From Modestobacter sp. (GTDB lineage Bacteria; Actinomycetota; Actinomycetes; Mycobacteriales; Geodermatophilaceae), in assembly GCA_025966175.1 (NCBI GenBank), contig JAOPVN010000306.1, forward strand, positions 1 to 7,594: a stretch of DNA of 7,594 nt. Reading direction: 5' to 3'. The translations under genes were made by a program, and so were the position numbers. How positions within the stretch are numbered: position 1 is the stretch's first letter; the number at the start of each line of letters is the position of its first letter. The notes below the pieces were generated by a model that saw nothing but the letters and a program-made list of their open reading frames with translations, was not told where the DNA came from and ran no database searches. Positions 6,220 to 7,594 of the stretch are shown one piece after another.

Positions 6220-6674
6220 TGCACCTGCAGGCGGGTCAGCGGCAGTTTCGACTCCTCCAGCTCGACCTCGAACACGCCGGGAACATCGGCCGTGAACTCG
6301 ATGGTCACGGGCTGGTCGGGAACGGTGTCCTTCATCAGGTCGTAGCCGTGGACGTGCACCTCGTCGGTGACGTCGGCGGTGACCTGCAGCCGGACCGTCG
6401 AGCCGAGCCCGACCCGGACGCGGCCGGTCGCGCCGCTGACCTTGCCACCGGTCACGGTCAGGGCGATCACCTGCGCGTCACCGGCCCGGGTTGCCGCGGG
6501 TGATCCGGCATCGGTGGTCTGTTCCGGGCTGGCGGTCGGCACGGAACTGCTCGCCGTGGAAGGAGCGGCGCTGGCCGCGCCGCTGCTGGGGGCGCTGGAT
6601 CCGCAGGCGCTCAGGCCGGCCAGGGGGGCGGTGAGGGCTGCGGTGAGGGCGAGGGCGGGCAGGACGCGGGGCAT
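6216..6674 (-). CDS. Cupredoxin-like lipoprotein
   Basis: The 152-residue product starts with a short basic end, a hydrophobic stretch and a lipobox LSAC (Cys24), followed by a Ser/Ala/Pro/Thr-rich linker to about residue 65. The remaining 85 residues look like a small cupredoxin beta-sandwich: VIALTVTGGKVSG, a VRVGLGSTVRLQVTADV strand pair, then DEVHVHGYDL with His107 and His109, then PGVFEVELEESK, ending in LTRLQVQ. The HVHGYD plus PGxFEVELE pattern is typical of cupredoxin-fold proteins found next to membrane partners. The domain has no cysteine, so a classical type 1 copper site cannot form as in plastocyanin or azurin; the two histidines could bind another metal or none. The gene is first in a two-gene minus-strand unit and overlaps the membrane-protein gene by four bases. 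No clear Shine-Dalgarno precedes the ATG at 6674. Confidence 0.82.
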   Translation of the reverse strand: MPRVLPALALTAALTAPLAGLSACGSSAPSSGAASAAPSTASSSVPTASPEQTTDAGSPAATRAGDAQVIALTVTGGKVSGATGRVRVGLGSTVRLQVTADVTDEVHVHGYDLMKDTVPDQPVTIEFTADVPGVFEVELEESKLPLTRLQVQ

Positions 6675-7151
6675 CGGTCCGGCTTTCGTCTCGGAGCAGA
6701 ATGAGCGGCTTCAGGGTGCCCCTCTCCAGGTGACGGAGGAAGGCAGTCGAGTACGGGGGCCGGGTCAGCAGCGCCACCACGATGCGGAACCGGAGCAGCT
6801 CGGGGCGACGATCAGAGCCGCCCGACCGAGATCGCCGACAGGGACCCGCGCGCTCGCCGCCCCCTGGGCAGCTTCGAGCGCACCGCGCCGTGCAGGCCGA
6901 CCGGCGAGCAGCCCGAGCCAGCACCTCACGGATCCGGCGTGCACGCCAGCCACCGGGCGAGGTGCCAGCGATCGTCGCCGCGTCGTGCGTGCACTGGGCA
7001 ACCGTCCAGACGCGTAGCTCGCCGAACGTGAGCAGCGGGCGGCGGTCGTCGCAGCCCACCACCGGTCAAGTCCGCTGGCGTGGTGTGTGACGGCTTCCGC
7101 GTGATCTTCGTGTCTGGTCAGGCGCGCGGTTGCCGCCCTTACGTCCGGGGC
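6675..7151. other. Region without a confident gene; possible decayed coding DNA
   Basis: About 480 bases between the cupredoxin-like gene and the next minus-strand ORFs. It should contain the promoter of the cupredoxin/membrane-protein operon, but I cannot pick out convincing -35 and -10 elements. On the minus strand, 6780 to about 6678 reads VVALLTRPPYSTAFLRHLER and then GTLKPLILLRDES with GC-rich third positions. Further upstream the same frame becomes Arg/Cys-rich and unlike a protein, and it would run on into the cupredoxin gene. Plus-strand frames are Arg/Ser/Pro-rich and look like shadows. Either there is nothing here, or the debris of an older gene. Confidence 0.4.
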
Positions 7152-7253
7152 TCACTCACCGAACCCGTCGAACACCAACTTGGTGGACGCCACTTCAGGG
7201 CACGCTTCAGTGAGGATGAAGGCCCGGAAAGAAGCCGCTTCGTACCTGGTCAC
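7152..7253 (-). CDS. Possible 33-residue ORF after the unknown gene's stop
   Basis: A GTG at 7253 opens a short frame that begins VTRYEAASFRAFILTEACP and ends VFDGFGE before TGA. GAGGAG lies two bases before the GTG, closer than ideal. The frame is the same as that of the upstream gene ending at 7272, separated only by its TGA and six sense codons. It may be a tiny downstream gene, or the severed tail of the upstream gene after a nonsense mutation. No family is recognised. Confidence 0.2.
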   Translation of the reverse strand: MTRYEAASFRAFILTEACPEVASTKLVFDGFGE

Positions 7254-7271
7254 CGCTCCTCGGCCGATCGA

Positions 7272-7594
7272 TCAGCGTGGCGCTGGCAACCAGGCGCGAA
7301 GGATACCGCCGTACGTGCCCTGCTCCGCCGGCTCCGGAACTCGGGGCCTGAGCCCCTGTACTGCGGTCCATGCCTTGTGGATCAAGTCGTAATCGGTGAG
7401 GTTCTGATCCGTCTCGCCCGGTTCCCGATGGTTCATCCAGCGGTCTCCTGCTGCGTGGTAGAGATTGAGCAGATACCGCGTCCCGTCGCGCACCTGCAGG
7501 TCGTTCTCCTCGGTGTAGCCGTACTGCCGGAAGTTGTCCACGAACTCGGCCACCAGATCGAGCTCGCCCATCTCCAGCACCGCATAGAAGTTCT
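7272..7594 (-). CDS. Hypothetical protein, 3' part only (runs off the window)
   Basis: The minus-strand frame is open through the window edge. Upstream of the GTG at 7580 it continues in the same style (NFYAVLEMGELDLVAEF), so the true start most likely lies outside the window and this is a C-terminal piece of about 107 residues. It is a soluble, acidic and aromatic-rich sequence, with DNFRQYGYTEENDLQ, a TRYLLNLYHAAGDRWMNHRE segment and a helix around DYDLIHKAWTAVQ, ending in a Pro-rich tail (LRPRVPEPAEQG). No signal peptide, membrane helix or catalytic motif is visible. Third-position GC falls towards the 3' end (AAT, TAT, GAT, TTG and CCA codons), unlike the genes to its left, which could mean relaxed selection or foreign origin. 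I do not recognise the family. Confidence 0.55.
   Translation of the reverse strand, partial: NFYAVLEMGELDLVAEFVDNFRQYGYTEENDLQVRDGTRYLLNLYHAAGDRWMNHREPGETDQNLTDYDLIHKAWTAVQGLRPRVPEPAEQGTYGGILRAWLPAPR

Noticed and set aside
4651..6345. Plus-strand ORF of 564 codons opposite the membrane-protein gene
   Set aside because: It is rich in Gly/Gln/Glu/Arg/Asp repeats from antisense reading, and it starts inside the CopC-like gene.
6478..7062. Single intact 194-codon minus-strand gene
   Set aside because: It would overlap the cupredoxin-like gene by about 200 bases, and most of it is Arg/Cys/Pro-rich. Only a short internal stretch looks coding, so it is treated as possible debris.

Overview
The window comes from a high-GC actinobacterium. 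GC is very high, third codon positions are almost all G or C, GTG starts are common, and the protein families are actinobacterial. A Geodermatophilaceae-like or related soil lineage is plausible, but this is an inference and no phylogenetic marker gene is present. Most of the intact genes encode exported or membrane proteins: three predicted lipoproteins, a membrane-anchored CopC-like protein and two polytopic membrane proteins.

Layout. (1) 17-2184: a divergent pair. The minus-strand gene encodes a Tat-exported, probably lipid-anchored intradiol dioxygenase-like protein. The plus-strand gene encodes a YVTN-type beta-propeller lipoprotein. (2) 2212-2487: the remnant of a serine hydrolase of the beta-lactamase/D-Ala-D-Ala carboxypeptidase type, whose recognisable sequence starts upstream of its first ATG. 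(3) 2490-3365: a DMT/EamA-like transporter on the minus strand with a strong Shine-Dalgarno that fixes its start well inside the longest ORF. (4) 3528-3970: a scar holding the left end and orfA start of an IS3-type element, joined at about 3777 to a minus-strand coding fragment of unknown family. (5) 4097-4723: a CopC-like domain protein with a transmembrane anchor and a C-terminal zinc ribbon. (6) 4879-6674: a translationally coupled minus-strand pair, a cupredoxin-like lipoprotein followed by a large polytopic membrane protein of the type often annotated 'fenitrothion hydrolase'. (7) 6675-7151: no confident gene, but some coding-like stretches. (8) 7152-7594: the 3' end of an unrecognised minus-strand gene and a possible short ORF after its stop.

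How the genes may work together. The CopC-like gene and the cupredoxin/membrane-protein pair converge and may form an envelope metal-handling or redox neighbourhood. Both soluble domains lack a classical copper ligand: the CopC DGHP histidine is phenylalanine, and the cupredoxin-like domain has no cysteine. The divergent dioxygenase/propeller pair suggests cell-surface chemistry on aromatic compounds, but nothing in the sequence identifies a substrate.

I see no CRISPR array, tRNA, rRNA or recognisable defence system, and no convincing wholly new multi-gene system. The best leads are the CopC-zinc ribbon fusion with its altered ligand, the coupled Cys-less cupredoxin and membrane protein, and the unidentified fragment behind the IS scar.
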